Assembly: GCA_963556065.3 (NCBI GenBank)
Contig: CAUVYH020000010.1
Location: 105,266-169,265, forward strand
Direction of reading: 5' to 3'
Source: JBAXTE01 sp963556065
Lineage (GTDB): Bacteria > Bacteroidota > Bacteroidia > Bacteroidales > WCHB1-69
DNA: 64,000 nucleotides
In this document: positions 9,185 through 17,565 of the stretch, piece after piece
How positions within the stretch are numbered: position 1 is the first letter of the stretch
How the letters are laid out: the number at the start of each line of letters is the position of its first letter
Position numbers and translations under genes: made by a program
The notes under the pieces: generated by a model
The model's input: only the letters and a program-made list of their open reading frames with translations
Databases searched by the model: none
Told to the model about the DNA's origin: nothing

Positions 9185-10909
9185 TTATTTTTGTGCGCCA
9201 ATCAGTACTCCCGAAATGTTCCAAGCACTAAAGCTACTGCCGTCGGGGGATCCTTGCTTGATGGCAATTTTCATGGTGTGGATGCCTGCCGACAAGAATG
9301 AAATTGGAATGTTGATGGGGTTGGTGGCGGTTCCCGGACACCAGCCCGAACGGCTGTAATCGCTCGAAGAAGTGCCATTCCAGAAATTTCCAGAGGCCGG
9401 ATTGAGCAATCGGTATGTGCCACAATCCGTTCTCCAAGGAATAAATCCAAAGACTTTTTTACCATCGATAAAAATTTCGTTTTCTTTGGGATTGAATTCA
9501 TCGCCTTCACCCCAACCGCCATGTCCGGTGGTGATATATCTCAACTTTAAGTTAGTTATGCCCTCGGGAATTGTAAAATTAATGGTGAGAGAGTCCTGAT
9601 CGAATAGGGTGCCGTATTCTTGCCCTGCCATTTCCAATACATTTGTGGTGCAAAAAAGCGGTTTTATCCATGGCTTGCCTTTGGGCGAAGGAGCGTTCCC
9701 AATCTCTTTGGAATCGGGATAATATTTCAACGATAAATTGATCAGGTGCCCACCCTTGTCGTAATTGCCGATAAAAGTGCCAATCCATACATCTCCGGTC
9801 AATAAGGAAAGTAATGGAGTGATGTCTTGTTTGTAGAATGCAGAGTCGTTCCATGTAAGTCCTTCCACTGCTACTTGCGAGTTGAAGTGGTGAATTCCGA
9901 ACGGAGTGTAAAATCGGAGAAGTTCTACAATGGGTTCGTAGTTTTCGGTGGCGACCATTCCCTGATATGTTTTTCCGTTTCTGCTTACAAAATAGGGGAG
10001 TTTGTTTTTTCCTTCGAGACAACCTTGCAGAAATGTTTTGGGCAAATTTACCGGGATCATGAAAACAGAGCCGGTGCGGTCGTAAGCATCGCCATTCGAA
10101 AACTCCGTGAGTTCGGCAAAGAGGGTGCCCGGTTCAAACTTGGGCATACATACCTTTTTAAGAACGACGGTGCCGTTGGCAACCCGAATAATTTGTGTGA
10201 GTTTGTTGTCGTTTTGGATGGTTGAATCCACGCAGCCGAAACAGATTTGCTGGTTCTGGAAAATCGGGATGGTCGTGACATATCCGGCTGTAATGGCCGC
10301 CCGATAAGCGGTGTTTGGTAACGTTTTGTAATTTGCCGGAAGTGTGATTTTTTTAGAAGCAATGTTTTCCGTGATTTTAGTGGCTCTGATTTCGGTATTT
10401 CCATTCATCACAATCCGCAGGGCAATACCATCGGGAACGCCTAAAGAGGGAGCTGGGGTAGCTTTAATTCCTTCGCTGTGATAAACAGAAATGTCGATCC
10501 GGTTAGATCGCAAGGTCGTGGTGAAAACCTCGCAGACATATCCTAGGATAGTATCTTTCCGTGCTGTTTTCTCTAGCTTTGGAAGTTTTTCGAGCGGAAT
10601 GACGTACATTATTTTTTCACCCGAACTCAATTGAGCGGTTTGAAACCATTTAGCGGAATCTAAAAGCACAAAGCCCTCTTCAATTGGTACTTGTGAAATC
10701 ATTTTTTTCTCTCCAAACAGTTCCCGGATGGAACTTCTGCCTCCTTCTACGGTCAGCGCCGTCGGATTGTTTTCGTTATCTGGATTGCCATTTTCGTAAT
10801 GGGAATAATAGATGGTGCATTGTCCCTTGCCAAAATCATTTTTGTTTTTTTGGCTGTATCCGCAGAATAGAATGAAACAACAAATGGCGGATAAGATGAT
10901 TTTCTTCAT
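9185..10909 (-). CDS. Secreted PNGase F-like protein
   Basis: A 574-residue exported protein (signal peptide to about residue 19). The C-terminal 200 residues match the peptide-N-glycosidase F fold: LRYITTGHGGWGEGDEF, ENEIFIDGKKVFGFIPWRTD, then FWNGTSSSDYSRSGWCPG. PNGase F cleaves Asn-linked glycans from glycoproteins. The N-terminal 200 residues (YTIYYSHYENG-like start, ILGYVCEVF, APSLGVPDGIALRI) resemble the GLPGLI/DUF4412-type barrel seen in other Bacteroidota envelope proteins. No type IX sorting domain is present, so it may stay periplasmic or be anchored otherwise. It is monocistronic. The fold call is firm; activity is inferred because I could not verify the catalytic Asp/Glu residues by alignment. 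Confidence 0.82.
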   Translation of the reverse strand: MKKIILSAICCFILFCGYSQKNKNDFGKGQCTIYYSHYENGNPDNENNPTALTVEGGRSSIRELFGEKKMISQVPIEEGFVLLDSAKWFQTAQLSSGEKIMYVIPLEKLPKLEKTARKDTILGYVCEVFTTTLRSNRIDISVYHSEGIKATPAPSLGVPDGIALRIVMNGNTEIRATKITENIASKKITLPANYKTLPNTAYRAAITAGYVTTIPIFQNQQICFGCVDSTIQNDNKLTQIIRVANGTVVLKKVCMPKFEPGTLFAELTEFSNGDAYDRTGSVFMIPVNLPKTFLQGCLEGKNKLPYFVSRNGKTYQGMVATENYEPIVELLRFYTPFGIHHFNSQVAVEGLTWNDSAFYKQDITPLLSLLTGDVWIGTFIGNYDKGGHLINLSLKYYPDSKEIGNAPSPKGKPWIKPLFCTTNVLEMAGQEYGTLFDQDSLTINFTIPEGITNLKLRYITTGHGGWGEGDEFNPKENEIFIDGKKVFGFIPWRTDCGTYRLLNPASGNFWNGTSSSDYSRSGWCPGTATNPINIPISFLSAGIHTMKIAIKQGSPDGSSFSAWNISGVLIGAQK

Positions 10910-10974
10910 AGGTTTATGTATTTGGAAGAATTGCTAAATCGATTTTATTCGGTAAAAATAGTAATTTTTTAAGT

Positions 10975-11100
10975 CAAAAGGCTATAAAGTTGAAAGGCTA
11001 TAAAGTCAAAAGGCAAGTAAGGCGAAAGAAAATTTGGAATGATGAGCGATGGCTTTCGACTTTATGAACTTTAAAGACTTTCGACTCCTGCCTTTCCCGG
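10975..11100. repeat. Imperfect repeats of AAAGTTGAAAG/AAAGTCGAAAG type, inverted
   Basis: In the 292-base gap before the deoxynucleoside kinase. The left part has GGCTATAAAGTTGAAAGG and GGCTATAAAGTCAAAAGGC on the plus strand; the right part (11049-11096) has the same words inverted (CTTTCGACTTTATGAAC, AAAGACTTTCGACTCC). Related words recur at 24799-24870 and 44359-44392. Noncoding. Confidence 0.55.
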
Positions 11101-11201
11101 TTCCTTCTTTTTCTTCTCCAATTCTCCCCAGCTCTAAAATATTTTTCAAAAAACATACATAATGAAAAAAAATTCCTATTTTTGACTAAAAAATAGCAGA
11201 C

Positions 11202-11816
11202 ATGCACATAGCCATAGCAGGAAATATTGGTTCCGGTAAAACAACCCTGACCAATTTATTAGCAAAAAACTTTCATTGGAAGCCCCAATACGAAGATGTA
11301 GATACAAACCCATATCTCAGCAGTTTTTACGAAGATATGCAACGTTGGTCGTTTAATTTGCAAATCTATTTTTTAAATAGCAGATTTCGACAAGTTGTTG
11401 AAATTAGACAAAAAGAGATTGATGTAATTCAGGATAGAACCATTTACGAAGACGCTCATATTTTTGCTCCGAATCTTCATCAGATGGGGCTGATGCCTAC
11501 ACGGGATTTCGAAAACTACAAGTCGTTGTTTGAATTGATGAGTTCATTTTTGCAACCTCCTGATTTATTAATCTATCTCAGAGCAAGTGTACCTACATTG
11601 GTGAGTCAGATTCAAAAACGAGGTCGCGATTATGAGGCTTCCATCCGGTTGGATTATTTGCAGCTTCTTAACGATCGTTATGAAGAGTGGATTAAAGGCT
11701 ATACAAATGGGAAACTGCTGATTGTGGATGTTGATACTTGCAAATTTCAGGATAATCCTCAAGATTTGGGCGATGTAATCAACAAAGTAAACGGCGAATT
11801 ATTCGGACTCTTTTAA
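11202..11816 (+). CDS. Deoxynucleoside kinase
   Basis: A 204-residue P-loop kinase of the deoxyadenosine/deoxyguanosine kinase family, phosphorylating deoxynucleosides for salvage. The Walker A motif is GNIGSGKTT (7-15), the substrate region holds SFNLQIYFLNSRF, the DR(S/T) motif is IQDRTIYEDAHIFA, and a lid-like arginine region lies near QIQKRGRDYE. A -7 box TATTTTTG (11177-11184) lies just before the start. kdsB begins 2 bases after the stop, so the two are co-transcribed. Which base it prefers cannot be read from the sequence. Confidence 0.9.
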   Translation: MHIAIAGNIGSGKTTLTNLLAKNFHWKPQYEDVDTNPYLSSFYEDMQRWSFNLQIYFLNSRFRQVVEIRQKEIDVIQDRTIYEDAHIFAPNLHQMGLMPTRDFENYKSLFELMSSFLQPPDLLIYLRASVPTLVSQIQKRGRDYEASIRLDYLQLLNDRYEEWIKGYTNGKLLIVDVDTCKFQDNPQDLGDVINKVNGELFGLF

Positions 11817-11818
11817 TT

Positions 11819-12571
11819 ATGAACATCGTAGGAATCATCCCCGCACGCTACGGGTCGAGTCGGTTTGAAGGGAAGCCCTTAGTCAATATTTCCGGTGTCT
11901 CGATGATTGAACGGGTTTATAGACAGTGTCAAAAAACAAAATTGCTTTCTGATATAGTCGTAGCAACCGATGATACTCGGATACTTGATCATGTAATCGG
12001 TTTTGGAGGAAAAGCCGTAATGACTTCCGATAAACACCGAAGTGGTACAGAACGTTGCAATGAAGCATTGTCGATTCTTGTTGAAACGATGCCTCAAAAT
12101 ATTGACGGAGTTATTAATATTCAGGGAGATGAACCTTTTATAGATCCGGCGCAAATTGATAAATTAGCACTCCTCCTACATGATGAGAAAGTAGAGATTG
12201 CAACATTAATGAAAAAAATTAATGACAAAACGGAACTTTTTAACGAAAATGTCGTAAAAGTGGTGATTAACCGGTTTTCGAAGGCGCTATACTTCAGCCG
12301 AAATCCAATCCCGTTTTGCCGGGGTATAGCGCACGATAACTGGATTTCAAGCAATTCGTTCTACAAACATATCGGGATTTATGCGTATCGCTCGGATGTT
12401 CTTAAAATATTGGTTACGCAAGCACCGGAATCGCTCGAATTGGCCGAATCGCTCGAACAACTTCGATGGCTTTCAAACGGGTATTCCATTGATGTTGCAG
12501 AAACCGAAACCGAAAGCATCGCAATAGACACACCCGATGATTTAACTAAAGTGCTAAATACCTATTTTTAA
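11819..12571 (+). CDS. kdsB: 3-deoxy-manno-octulosonate cytidylyltransferase
   Basis: CMP-Kdo synthetase (250 residues, normal length). It activates Kdo with CTP for the lipopolysaccharide inner core. The nucleotide-binding signature IIPARYGSSRFEGKPL is at residues 5-20, followed by VATDD, MTSDKHRSGTERC and the metal-binding INIQGDEPFI. Its presence shows the host makes Kdo-containing LPS. Second gene of a probable three-gene run (dNK, kdsB, HU/SPOR protein). Confidence 0.96.
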   Translation: MNIVGIIPARYGSSRFEGKPLVNISGVSMIERVYRQCQKTKLLSDIVVATDDTRILDHVIGFGGKAVMTSDKHRSGTERCNEALSILVETMPQNIDGVINIQGDEPFIDPAQIDKLALLLHDEKVEIATLMKKINDKTELFNENVVKVVINRFSKALYFSRNPIPFCRGIAHDNWISSNSFYKHIGIYAYRSDVLKILVTQAPESLELAESLEQLRWLSNGYSIDVAETETESIAIDTPDDLTKVLNTYF

Positions 12572-12585
12572 TAATTTCAGATTTA

Positions 12586-13761
12586 ATGAAGACAATTGAG
12601 GAAATCATACTATCGTTGATACAAGATAAAAAGCGTTTATATTTGACAGGTATAGGTCAATTTTCTGTCGAACGTCACAGCGCATCCATTCATCCTGTAA
12701 CACACGAGATGACCCCTCCTCATTCAACCCTTGAGTTTTCGAAAGCCACTACCGGCGACGAAAATCAACTTGCTAATGCGGTTCGCGAAGCCCATAATAT
12801 CTCATTTGAAGATGCTTATGAAAAAGTAAATCAATATTTATCTATTATTGGAAATACATTTTCGAATACCAAATCTTTTTCAATCGACCAGGTTTGTACA
12901 GTAAAGGAAGTTGGAAAAGAGATATATACTGTAATTCCTTTTGAAGGAGTAATTATCGATAAAAATGATATTGGGTTAACGGATGTTAAGGCTACGTTAC
13001 AAACCGCACCAAAAGTTGAAAAAAATCCTCCGGTTGCTATCCCAATACCTGTAGTTACTCCGTCGCCTATCGTTGAAATTAAAACAGAAGTCATTAAACC
13101 AGAGCCTAAAATTATGGAAGAGCAAAATATTCAAAACGAACCCACACAACCCGAAGTGCCGGCACAACCGGAAATTACGGAAGAACCAAAACCGGCTAAG
13201 AAGAAAAGCAGAAAGGGCGTTTGGATTTTCATCATTCTCCTTTTGTTCGCAATTATGGGTGTGGTGGGTTATCTTTTTAAAGATGATATAATGATGATGG
13301 TTTCAGGTGAGAAACAGGAGGCTTTAATCGACACGGCTTCTGCTGTTGTTCAAAAAACAGATTCAGTAGTTAAAGAAGCGGTTGCTGTAGCTCCAGATAT
13401 AGCGGTAACTCCAGAACCTGCCGTGGTTGAGACTGAACCCGTGGTTGAACAGCCAGTAGCAGTTCAACAAACGGTCAGAAAAAAAGGCGAAAGAGCTGAT
13501 CTTTCAGTCGTGGTATATGCTCCCAAAAATGCAGGAAAGTTCTATGTGATTGCAATGTCGTTCAAAAGCATCGAAAATGCAAGCAAGGGGGTGAAACAGC
13601 TGAAAAGGAAAGGGTATAACCCAGTCGTAATCGACAAGAACGAACAGGGATTGTATCGTGTTGCCTACAAGCCGGGCTACGAAACCGAACGCCTTGCCCG
13701 CGACTTTGCCGACGACCTTTATGAAAAACAGAGTCTGGACCCTTGGATCGTAAAATATTAG
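12586..13761 (+). CDS. HU-CCDC81 / SPOR domain membrane protein
   Basis: A 391-residue protein with an architecture common in Bacteroidota. Two N-terminal CCDC81-like HU domains occupy about 1-130 (LYLTGIGQFSVERHSA; IGLTDVKATL region). A Pro/Glu-rich linker follows, then one transmembrane helix (about 207-227, GVWIFIILLLFAIMGVVGY), a periplasmic linker, and a C-terminal SPOR domain (about 310-391, KFYVIAMSFKSIENA). SPOR domains bind denuded septal peptidoglycan, while HU domains bind DNA, so the protein could link the cell-division site to the nucleoid; that role is inference. It starts 14 bases after kdsB. Confidence 0.88.
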   Translation: MKTIEEIILSLIQDKKRLYLTGIGQFSVERHSASIHPVTHEMTPPHSTLEFSKATTGDENQLANAVREAHNISFEDAYEKVNQYLSIIGNTFSNTKSFSIDQVCTVKEVGKEIYTVIPFEGVIIDKNDIGLTDVKATLQTAPKVEKNPPVAIPIPVVTPSPIVEIKTEVIKPEPKIMEEQNIQNEPTQPEVPAQPEITEEPKPAKKKSRKGVWIFIILLLFAIMGVVGYLFKDDIMMMVSGEKQEALIDTASAVVQKTDSVVKEAVAVAPDIAVTPEPAVVETEPVVEQPVAVQQTVRKKGERADLSVVVYAPKNAGKFYVIAMSFKSIENASKGVKQLKRKGYNPVVIDKNEQGLYRVAYKPGYETERLARDFADDLYEKQSLDPWIVKY

Positions 13762-13988
13762 CGATATCCAAAAAAATCATTTTTCAGCGTTGAACTGCGA
13801 TTTTAAAACTCTCATTTACCAAAGTAAACTTCGATTTTTAAAATCTTGTTCTCCTCAAAAAATTGATCTTTTTGAATCTCTTTAAGCTGGGATTGTGGAT
13901 TCAGCATAACCATGTTGCAAATTTAAAGATACACTGTTTATTAGGATTGAAAAAAGTATTTCTTACGATGCCAAAGGCGTCTAAAATC

Positions 13989-14017
13989 AATAACCTCGCA
14001 TTTTGTGCGGGGTTATT
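13989..14017. terminator. Strong hairpin, possible terminator
   Basis: Twelve-bp stem (13989-14000 with 14006-14017, one G-T wobble) and a TTTTG loop. No T-run follows on the plus strand and only GATTTTAG on the minus strand, so it may be a terminator, a barrier or an RNA element. Confidence 0.4.
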
Positions 14018-14058
14018 GTGTCTATAATGGGTCGTTTTTGTGAATGTTTCGGAACTAG

Positions 14059-14090
14059 TTTGTCGATGTGCGTTAAATGTGTTAATTTTG
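14059..14090 (+). promoter_or_regulatory. Bacteroidota promoter of trmB
   Basis: TTTG (14059-14062), a 20-base spacer and TAATTTTG (14083-14090) exactly fit the consensus. It lies 72 bases before the GTG start of trmB. Confidence 0.75.
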
Positions 14091-14162
14091 CGATATTGAT
14101 GTTAAAATAAACCGAAAGTGCGAAGTCGCAAACATCGCACAGCAAAATAAAACAGAATTACA

Positions 14163-14846
14163 GTGGGAAAAGATAAACTTAAACGATTTGCCGAAAATCT
14201 TACATTTAGAAACCTGTTTCAATATCAGTATGAAGATTTACAGAACAAGGATTCATTTCCATTAAAAGGAAAATGGAGAAAAAATTATTTTAAAAACGAC
14301 AACCCGATTATAGTGGAAGTAGGGTGTGGCAAGGGCGAGTACACAACCGGCTTGGCAGCCATGTACCCGGAAAAAAATTTTATTGGATTCGACCGTCAAG
14401 GGGCTCGTTTGTGGCGCGGTTGTCGCAATGCTATTGAAAATAATCTCGAAAATGTGGCTTTTGTGCGCACTAATATCCAGTTTATCGAGCACTTTTTCGC
14501 CAAGGATGAGGTGGATGAAATTTGGGTTACCTTTCCCGATCCGCAACCCAGCAAACCGAACCATCGTAAGCGGCTCACATCGCCCACATTTTTAAAGCGA
14601 TATTCAAATATCCTTAAACTTGATGGCATCATGCACCTGAAAACCGACAGCGACTTTTTTTTCGATTTTACGCTGGAAACGATTGCGGAAGGGAAACACG
14701 AGATTCTTTTTAAATCCCATGATTTATATGCCGATGAAGTGAAAGATGATGTGAGCAAAATTCAGACCTTCTACGAAAGGATGTGGCTCGAACAAGGGCT
14801 GAAAATTAAATATGTCCGCTTTAAAATAAACCGTGCAACCCTATGA
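14163..14846 (+). CDS. trmB: tRNA (guanine-N7-)-methyltransferase
   Basis: A 227-residue SAM-dependent enzyme that methylates G46 in the tRNA variable loop. The SAM site is VEVGCGKGEYTTGLA (about 52-66), followed by FIGFDRQGARLWRG and the family signature IWVTFPDPQPSKPNHRKRL. The start is GTG (14163); the protein then begins MGKDKLKRFAE as in other Bacteroidota TrmB, and no in-frame ATG is better placed. Its stop overlaps the next start (ATGA), so translation is coupled with the alkyltransferase-like gene. Confidence 0.95.
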   Translation: MGKDKLKRFAENLTFRNLFQYQYEDLQNKDSFPLKGKWRKNYFKNDNPIIVEVGCGKGEYTTGLAAMYPEKNFIGFDRQGARLWRGCRNAIENNLENVAFVRTNIQFIEHFFAKDEVDEIWVTFPDPQPSKPNHRKRLTSPTFLKRYSNILKLDGIMHLKTDSDFFFDFTLETIAEGKHEILFKSHDLYADEVKDDVSKIQTFYERMWLEQGLKIKYVRFKINRATL

Positions 14847-15178
14847 TAGAAACTTCTTTCTTTGATAATGTAATTGATATTGTAAAACAGATTCCGGTGG
14901 GAAGGGTGACAACGTATGGAGCTATTGCCCGTTGTCTAGGAACCCCGAAATCATCGCGGATGGTGGGTTGGGCATTAAACGGTACTAAATTCCGTTTGGA
15001 CGAGGTACCGGCTCATAGAGTTGTCAATCGGGCAGGTTTGCTTACAGGTAAAATTCATTTTGGAGACAACCGAACCATGCAGAATTTATTGGAAGCGGAA
15101 GGCATCGTGGTTAAAAATAACCAGATTGAGAATATGGAAAATTATTTTTGGGATCCGTTTACGGAATTGATTAAGTAA
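14843..15178 (+). CDS. Alkyltransferase-like protein (MGMT family, no active cysteine)
   Basis: A 111-residue protein with the C-terminal DNA-binding fold of O6-methylguanine-DNA methyltransferase (IPVGRVTTYGAIARCLG, SRMVGWALNGT). The methyl-acceptor motif PCHR is replaced by PAHRVV, so it cannot accept an alkyl group. Known alkyltransferase-like proteins bind and flag O6-alkylguanine for nucleotide excision repair. The overlap with trmB (ATGA) indicates an operon. A repair-flagging role is inferred from the family. Confidence 0.88.
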   Translation: MIETSFFDNVIDIVKQIPVGRVTTYGAIARCLGTPKSSRMVGWALNGTKFRLDEVPAHRVVNRAGLLTGKIHFGDNRTMQNLLEAEGIVVKNNQIENMENYFWDPFTELIK

Positions 15179-15220
15179 GGATTGTGAGATACATGTAGTT
15201 TAACACAAAAACAGAGACTG

Positions 15221-15697
15221 ATGAAAGATCGAATCAACAAACTTTTCGTATTAACCTCCGCATCGTCGCTGTTTATTGTATTGGGCGTTTTTCTGCCCTT
15301 TATCCAGATGAAAGTGAGCATCTTTTTCATGGGTATTTCCAATGCACAGACTGTAACCGTTGATTATTGGAGGCATGGAGATGGCGACGGGAAATATCTG
15401 CTGGTAGTGGCAGCTATCTCTCTTATATTGGCTTTTTTGAAAAAATATAAATGGCTATGGGGCTCAGCGGTTTTAAGTGTTGGAGTAATTGTTTATTCCA
15501 TTTCTAATTCGCTAATGGATGCATCTTCTGTGGCAAAAAGTCCTTATGCAGAATTGGCAAAATCGATGATGAAAAACACAAAAGTCTCTATTATTCCTCG
15601 GGAAGGCCTGTTTTTGCTCGTTGCCGGCTTGATGCTTATGGTCGTGGTTGCCGTTATTGGGATGAATAAGTCGAAAGATAAATCGATTATGCCTTAG
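15221..15697 (+). CDS. Small polytopic membrane protein, unknown function
   Basis: A 158-residue protein with four predicted transmembrane helices (about 8-30, 58-73, 77-97 and 130-150). Between helices 1 and 2 lies a polar loop with DYWRHGDGDGKY. I do not recognise the family. It follows the alkyltransferase-like gene by 42 bases on the same strand and may be co-transcribed. The ATG at 15221 is chosen because the first helix follows directly. Confidence 0.6.
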   Translation: MKDRINKLFVLTSASSLFIVLGVFLPFIQMKVSIFFMGISNAQTVTVDYWRHGDGDGKYLLVVAAISLILAFLKKYKWLWGSAVLSVGVIVYSISNSLMDASSVAKSPYAELAKSMMKNTKVSIIPREGLFLLVAGLMLMVVVAVIGMNKSKDKSIMP

Positions 15698-15750
15698 TTC
15701 CTAGTTATTTGCATAATTGCAAGTGACTAAATTACACGGTTTGGCTATAA

Positions 15751-15880
15751 TTATTCACCTGCGCACGACCATTCAAAACGGACGATATCGTCAGAATAAA
15801 AACCAAAATTGGGAGGAAGTTTGTTTTGCTCATAGCCGATGTATTCGTGATTGCACTTGAATAATACAAATGAATGAAAA
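15751..15880 (-). pseudogene. 3' remnant of an unidentified gene
   Basis: Read on the minus strand to the TAA at 15753-15751, this translates to a protein-like sequence with FHSFVLFKCNHEYIGYEQ followed by NFGFYSDDIVRFEWSCAGE. Going upstream the frame hits a stop within about 45 codons, and no start or ribosome binding site is present. I see it as the C-terminal tail of a decayed gene. TTATAGCCAA follows its stop directly, the same word found at the edges of the cassette at 41.0-43.3 kb. Confidence 0.45.
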
Positions 15881-15914
15881 AGTTACGGATTTTGGAAATT
15901 TATTTTTTGGATTA

Positions 15915-16032
15915 TGACTGGCGGTATGACCAATAAGGGATTGCTAGTGATTTCCTATCAAGGTACACGAAAAGTTGATGAGGGACACAAACCTTCGCAT
16001 ACCGCTGAAACCCTTGTGTATTGGTGGCTAGC
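15915..16032 (-). repeat. attC-like palindromic sequence after the GNAT gene
   Basis: A noncoding stretch with several complementary segments: GCGGTATG (15921-15928) with CATACCGC (15998-16005), ACCAATAAGGG (15929-15939) with CCCTTGTGTATTGGT (16011-16025), and CCTATCAA with TTGATGAGG in between. It directly follows the GNAT stop on the minus strand, as a cassette recombination site would. The order of the arms is not a simple hairpin, so the attC assignment is tentative. Confidence 0.4.
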
Positions 16033-16033
16033 T

Positions 16034-16531
16034 TTATTTTGTTATTTTCTTTTTCATCTTTATTAATGCTACTGGTACAGATTTTTTGTCAAGTCGTCTC
16101 TCAATCTCATAGGGAATGTAACCCAATTTGTTGTATAATAAAAGTCCTGTCACATTTTGATTAAAACATGAAATGTGAGTCTCTGTAACATTATAATTTT
16201 TAATTGCAATACTTTCCATAATGCCAATTAAATATATCCCTACGCCTTTACCTCGAAACTGTGGATTCACAATCACATTACCAATCGAACAATATTGACC
16301 GAGCTTTGCTTCATAGAAATTAGCAAATCCAACAACTATATTATCTAATAAAACTACCGTTGAATCAAATCGATTATCAATTGATGCTTGTAATTGTTCG
16401 GCAGTGAATGGAAACTCGGCTTTTGGATACATAAAATATAACTCATTTTCATTTTGAGGAAATTTAGATACAATCTCTAAATCATTCGGTTCAACTGCTC
16501 TATGTAGAAAAGTGTCATAGCTATTATCCAT
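16034..16531 (-). CDS. GNAT family N-acetyltransferase
   Basis: A 165-residue GNAT protein that would transfer acetyl from acetyl-CoA to an amine. Acetyl-CoA binding is indicated by IGNVIVNPQFRGKGVGIYLI (about 87-106), with a C-terminal SCFNQNVTGLLLYNKLGY typical of motif B. The substrate cannot be told. It lies in an accessory islet, flanked on both sides by palindromic cassette-like sequences (15915-16032 and 16555-16690), with about 20 bases between its start and the upstream repeat; it is probably a mobile cassette gene. Confidence 0.85.
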   Translation of the reverse strand: MDNSYDTFLHRAVEPNDLEIVSKFPQNENELYFMYPKAEFPFTAEQLQASIDNRFDSTVVLLDNIVVGFANFYEAKLGQYCSIGNVIVNPQFRGKGVGIYLIGIMESIAIKNYNVTETHISCFNQNVTGLLLYNKLGYIPYEIERRLDKKSVPVALIKMKKKITK

Positions 16532-16554
16532 TGTGCAGAACTGTCTCTTAAACT

Positions 16555-16690
16555 TGCCTCCTAACGCCCGAGGCTTGCTTTTCGGCGGGGATTAGTCACC
16601 ACTTTCTGGTCGCTTGCGTTTAATTATTTGTTTGTTTGTCGTATTAATTTTCCAGTTCTATCCTGCTAAAAGAAAGACTTGGTTATAGTC
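16555..16690 (-). repeat. attC-like imperfect repeat, copy A
   Basis: Lies between the DUF6602-type gene and the GNAT gene. On the minus strand it begins GACTATAACC six bases after the DUF6602-type stop and ends CGGGCGTTAGGAGG. Its ends form an imperfect inverted repeat (TAAC...TTTCTTTTAGCAGG against CCGCCGAAAAGCAAGCC). It aligns over about 130 bp, at roughly 70% by eye, with 43199-43330 in opposite genome orientation, including the exact 17-mer GAAAAGCAAGCCTCGGG. The TAAC/GTTA ends resemble integron attC core sites. Confidence 0.6.
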
Positions 16691-16695
16691 AATTT

Positions 16696-17565
16696 TTACT
16701 TGTAACTATTCGTTTTTTGCAAATCCGAATATAATAAAAATTCAGTATCGTATAAAGTAATTGAATTTATTGAAGATACAATATTATTTAGAAACATTTT
16801 AATGTGATAATAATTGTCATCTTTTCTAATCGAAAATAGCGCATTCTTACATTCATAAAAACAATCATTCTCTTGATGAAATGGATATTGCCAGACAACT
16901 GTTTTCTCAATTATTACGCCTCTATTAATAGCATCCGTTCTCATTGGTTCTGGGAAATCACTAAAAGTTAAATTATAGCCAATCAATCCATCTTCAATGG
17001 ATAGAATAAAATTATGCCAATACTTGCGAGGAATATCACCATAGATATCTTTAAAATCAAAATCTAAATTAAAATCTAATTTCCGACAAAGAAGAAATGA
17101 AACTAAATCATCATTTTCCTTATATTCATTTACCCCACTATGACTTGTGCCAATCCGATGATCCTGTAACATTTTATTACGGGCTAATTTGACTAATGCT
17201 TCTTCAAATTTATTTTTTTTTAAATCTGACTTAACTTCTCCAATAACAAGTACGCTTTCAATCGAGAAAAATTGAGAAATACCATCATTCAATAATGGCA
17301 TATTATCGCTGTTGTAAATCACAATATCACATTGTGTTGATACTTTATCGTTTGATGTAATTACGAATCCATCACTAATCTTTAGGTTGGATGGAATTAG
17401 AATTTTCAATAACTCTTTTAAAGCATTTTCTCTATACCGACCATATTCACCTGGATGAATTAAAAGATCATTCTTGTAAAATATAGAATTGCTGTCAATG
17501 ACAAAAGAGTTTACAAAGTTGTCTATCTTCCTATCTAAAATTGTTTGAAATATTTTACTACTCAT
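16696..17565 (-). CDS. DUF6602-like, nuclease-fold protein
   Basis: A protein of about 289 residues resembling DUF6602. Its N-terminal half looks like a PD-(D/E)XK nuclease-like fold: HPGEYGRYRENAL, then SDGFVITS, CDIVIYNSDNMPLL with a candidate metal-binding Asp, and SVLVIGEVKSDL supplying the E-x-K pair. Such proteins are frequent in accessory and defence regions, but activity is not proven. I choose ATG 17565 (MSSKIFQTIL) over an in-frame GTG at 17592 because the latter lacks a good context. An attC-like repeat follows six bases after the stop, so the gene looks like a cassette. Confidence 0.65.
   Translation of the reverse strand: MSSKIFQTILDRKIDNFVNSFVIDSNSIFYKNDLLIHPGEYGRYRENALKELLKILIPSNLKISDGFVITSNDKVSTQCDIVIYNSDNMPLLNDGISQFFSIESVLVIGEVKSDLKKNKFEEALVKLARNKMLQDHRIGTSHSGVNEYKENDDLVSFLLCRKLDFNLDFDFKDIYGDIPRKYWHNFILSIEDGLIGYNLTFSDFPEPMRTDAINRGVIIEKTVVWQYPFHQENDCFYECKNALFSIRKDDNYYHIKMFLNNIVSSINSITLYDTEFLLYSDLQKTNSYK

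Larger units (their letters stand above)
13762..14162. other. Intergenic region between the SPOR gene and trmB
   Basis: 401 bases. It contains a hairpin (13989-14017) and the trmB promoter (14059-14090). A minus-strand ORF of 33 codons (start 13913, MVMLNPQSQLKEIQKDQFF) with a reasonably protein-like composition is the only other content; I cannot assign it and it may be a gene remnant. Confidence 0.4.

Noticed and set aside
15915..16069. A 50-codon plus-strand ORF starting MTGGMTNKGLLVISYQG
   Set aside because: It runs through the palindromic repeat and into the antisense of the GNAT end, has no ribosome binding site, and its reading frame is best explained by the repeat itself.
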